From Variovorax paradoxus EPS (GTDB taxonomy: Bacteria; Pseudomonadota; Gammaproteobacteria; Burkholderiales; Burkholderiaceae_C): a stretch of 64,000 nucleotides of DNA. Both the position numbers and the translations under genes were made by a program. The DNA lies in the NCBI RefSeq assembly GCF_000184745.1, contig NC_014931.1, forward strand, positions 1,612,001 through 1,676,000, in the 5' to 3' direction. Each line of letters opens with the position of its first letter. The stretch's first letter is position 1. The notes below the pieces were generated by a model. It was not told where the DNA came from. It worked only from the letters and a program-made list of their open reading frames with translations, and made no database searches. Positions 62,868-64,000 of the stretch are shown piece after piece.

Positions 62868-64000
62868 GCACGCCGGGCGCGCTCCAGCCGACCGAAGCGC
62901 GCGATCATCAGCGGACCGAGCAACGCGCCCAGCCCGACCGAACTCCATGCAGCGACCCAGCCGTAGGTGCTGCCGAAGCCGAAGCGCGTCTGCCCCCAGT
63001 CGAGCACGAGGCCGAACACCCACGGGCTCAGCGCGCCCGCGCCGAAACCCATCACCGAGCGCACCGAGTACGCCACGCCGAGGCGATGCGGCGCCACCAC
63101 GTCGGCCAGCGCGGTCGAGTAGACCGACGAGTCCGCGATTGCGAGGAGGTTGTAGACGGCGGCCATCGCGGCGAGCAGCCACAGCGGCCAGGTCCACATC
63201 CAGCCGAAGGTGAACGACATGCACAGGCTCGCGAGCGTGGCGACCATCATGATTCGCGCGCGGCCGAAGCGGTCCGATGCCGCGCCGCCGGCGATGCTGC
63301 CGAACACGCTGACCAGGTGCGCGAACGCCGCCAGCGCGATGCCCGCACCCTGCCACGGCGACGCGCCGCCCGCCGATGCCACGAGATAGGCGGGCAGCCA
63401 GGCCCACAGGGCCATCAACTCCCAGCAGTGGAAGGCGTAGGCCCAGTTGCCGGCCATCGCGGGCTTGTCGCGCACCGTTTCCTTCAGCGCATGCCAGGTT
63501 CCTTCGCGCACCGTGCCCGCGGGGGCGGGTGGCGCGGGCGGGCGCATGCGTCGCAGCGCGGGGATCGTCAGCAGCGCGCCCGCGGCCGTGCAGCCTGCCG
63601 CCGCCAGCAACCCCAGCCGCCAGCCCTGCGCATGGCTGAACGCCGCCGCCACCGCAAGCGACAAGGCGTAGCCCATCGACGATGCGCCGAGGAACAGCCC
63701 CATCGCCTTGCCGCGCACCGCCGGCTCGGTGTTGCGCGCGAGCAGTTGCAGCCCCGGCGTGTACGACGCGCCCGCGCACAAGCCCGCGAGGCCGTAGAGC
63801 AGCATCGCGGAGAGGTGGTCGTGCGCGAAGGTCGCAAAGGCCAGCGCCGCGACCGCGCTGACCGCGCTGCCGGCCAAGAAGACCCGGTGCGGCCCGTAGC
63901 GGTCCGCCAGGAGGCCCACGGCGAACAGCGAACTCATGTAGCCCACGTGCCAGGCGCTCTGGATCGAGCCGGCCTCGGCGGCCGTCATGTGCCAGTCGAT
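62831..64000 (-). CDS. MFS transporter, N terminus beyond window
   Basis: A major facilitator of which about 385 residues are visible from 63988, with the frame continuing to the window edge (ATC GAC TGG CAC), so the N terminus is cut off. Eleven or so helices are seen. Motifs include GLLADRYGPHRVFLAG in loop 2-3 and AGGAASDRFGRARIMMVATL in the second half. The cargo is unknown; it may be a metabolite exporter. It overlaps the tautomerase gene by 37 nt at the 3' end, tail to tail. Confidence 0.88.
   Translation of the reverse strand: MDWHMTAAEAGSIQSAWHVGYMSSLFAVGLLADRYGPHRVFLAGSAVSAVAALAFATFAHDHLSAMLLYGLAGLCAGASYTPGLQLLARNTEPAVRGKAMGLFLGASSMGYALSLAVAAAFSHAQGWRLGLLAAAGCTAAGALLTIPALRRMRPPAPPAPAGTVREGTWHALKETVRDKPAMAGNWAYAFHCWELMALWAWLPAYLVASAGGASPWQGAGIALAAFAHLVSVFGSIAGGAASDRFGRARIMMVATLASLCMSFTFGWMWTWPLWLLAAMAAVYNLLAIADSSVYSTALADVVAPHRLGVAYSVRSVMGFGAGALSPWVFGLVLDWGQTRFGFGSTYGWVAAWSSVGLGALLGPLMIARFGRLERARRAQPASSSDHSGL

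Overview
The window reads as chromosomal DNA from a high-GC betaproteobacterium of the order Burkholderiales, most likely Comamonadaceae and Variovorax-like. This is an inference from gene content: a monomeric NADP-isocitrate dehydrogenase, a Bug-type tricarboxylate receptor with small hydrolases, short GFA and DUF2277 genes, a large alpha-2-macroglobulin, and strong G/C bias at third codon positions. No rRNA, tRNA, CRISPR array or replication origin was seen.

Layout. 1-6.7 kb: an NTF2-like protein behind a perfect palindrome, cyanase (cynS), an SDR-fold protein with altered catalytic residues, a lipoprotein, a 430-nt non-coding stretch with self-complementary and antisense-like segments ahead of a small unknown gene, a cysteine-free glutaredoxin-fold protein, a DUF454 membrane protein, a nucleoside deoxyribosyltransferase and an FMN reductase. 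6.8-17.3 kb: icd, an orphan ABC ATPase, a GntR regulator with a CynX/NimT-type exporter, a TPM-domain membrane protein with a serine-rich tail, pbpC, and a tiny lipoprotein with calcium-binding-type repeats. 17.3-19.3 kb: small housekeeping genes. 19.4-27 kb: a same-strand catabolic block with amidase, DUF2848 hydrolase, MHS transporter, two alpha/beta-barrel proteins, LysR regulator, Bug receptor and SMP-30 lactonase. Its substrate is unknown. 27-30 kb: a class D beta-lactamase and small enzymes. 30-41.7 kb: alpha-2-macroglobulin, an OpgC-type acyltransferase, an ECF sigma/anti-sigma/SGNH hydrolase operon, and two membrane proteins.

41.7-49.7 kb is an accessory type VI secretion island. A vgrG gene is cut by an IS3-family (IS2-group) element that left a 4-bp target duplication; removing the element restores the frame exactly. 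Downstream are a lipase-type effector and a Tli4-like immunity gene, then two unknown ORFs. The effector, the immunity gene and the last unknown gene each look broken by one missing base. Essentially every other gene in the window looks intact, so this island appears to be decaying.

49.7-64 kb: a complete RND efflux operon (adaptor, pump, outer-membrane channel), a rhomboid protease, argH divergent from an AlgZ/FimS-type sensor kinase and AlgR-type regulator followed by an AI-2E-family permease, an HxlR regulator divergent from a tautomerase, and an MFS gene running off the right end.
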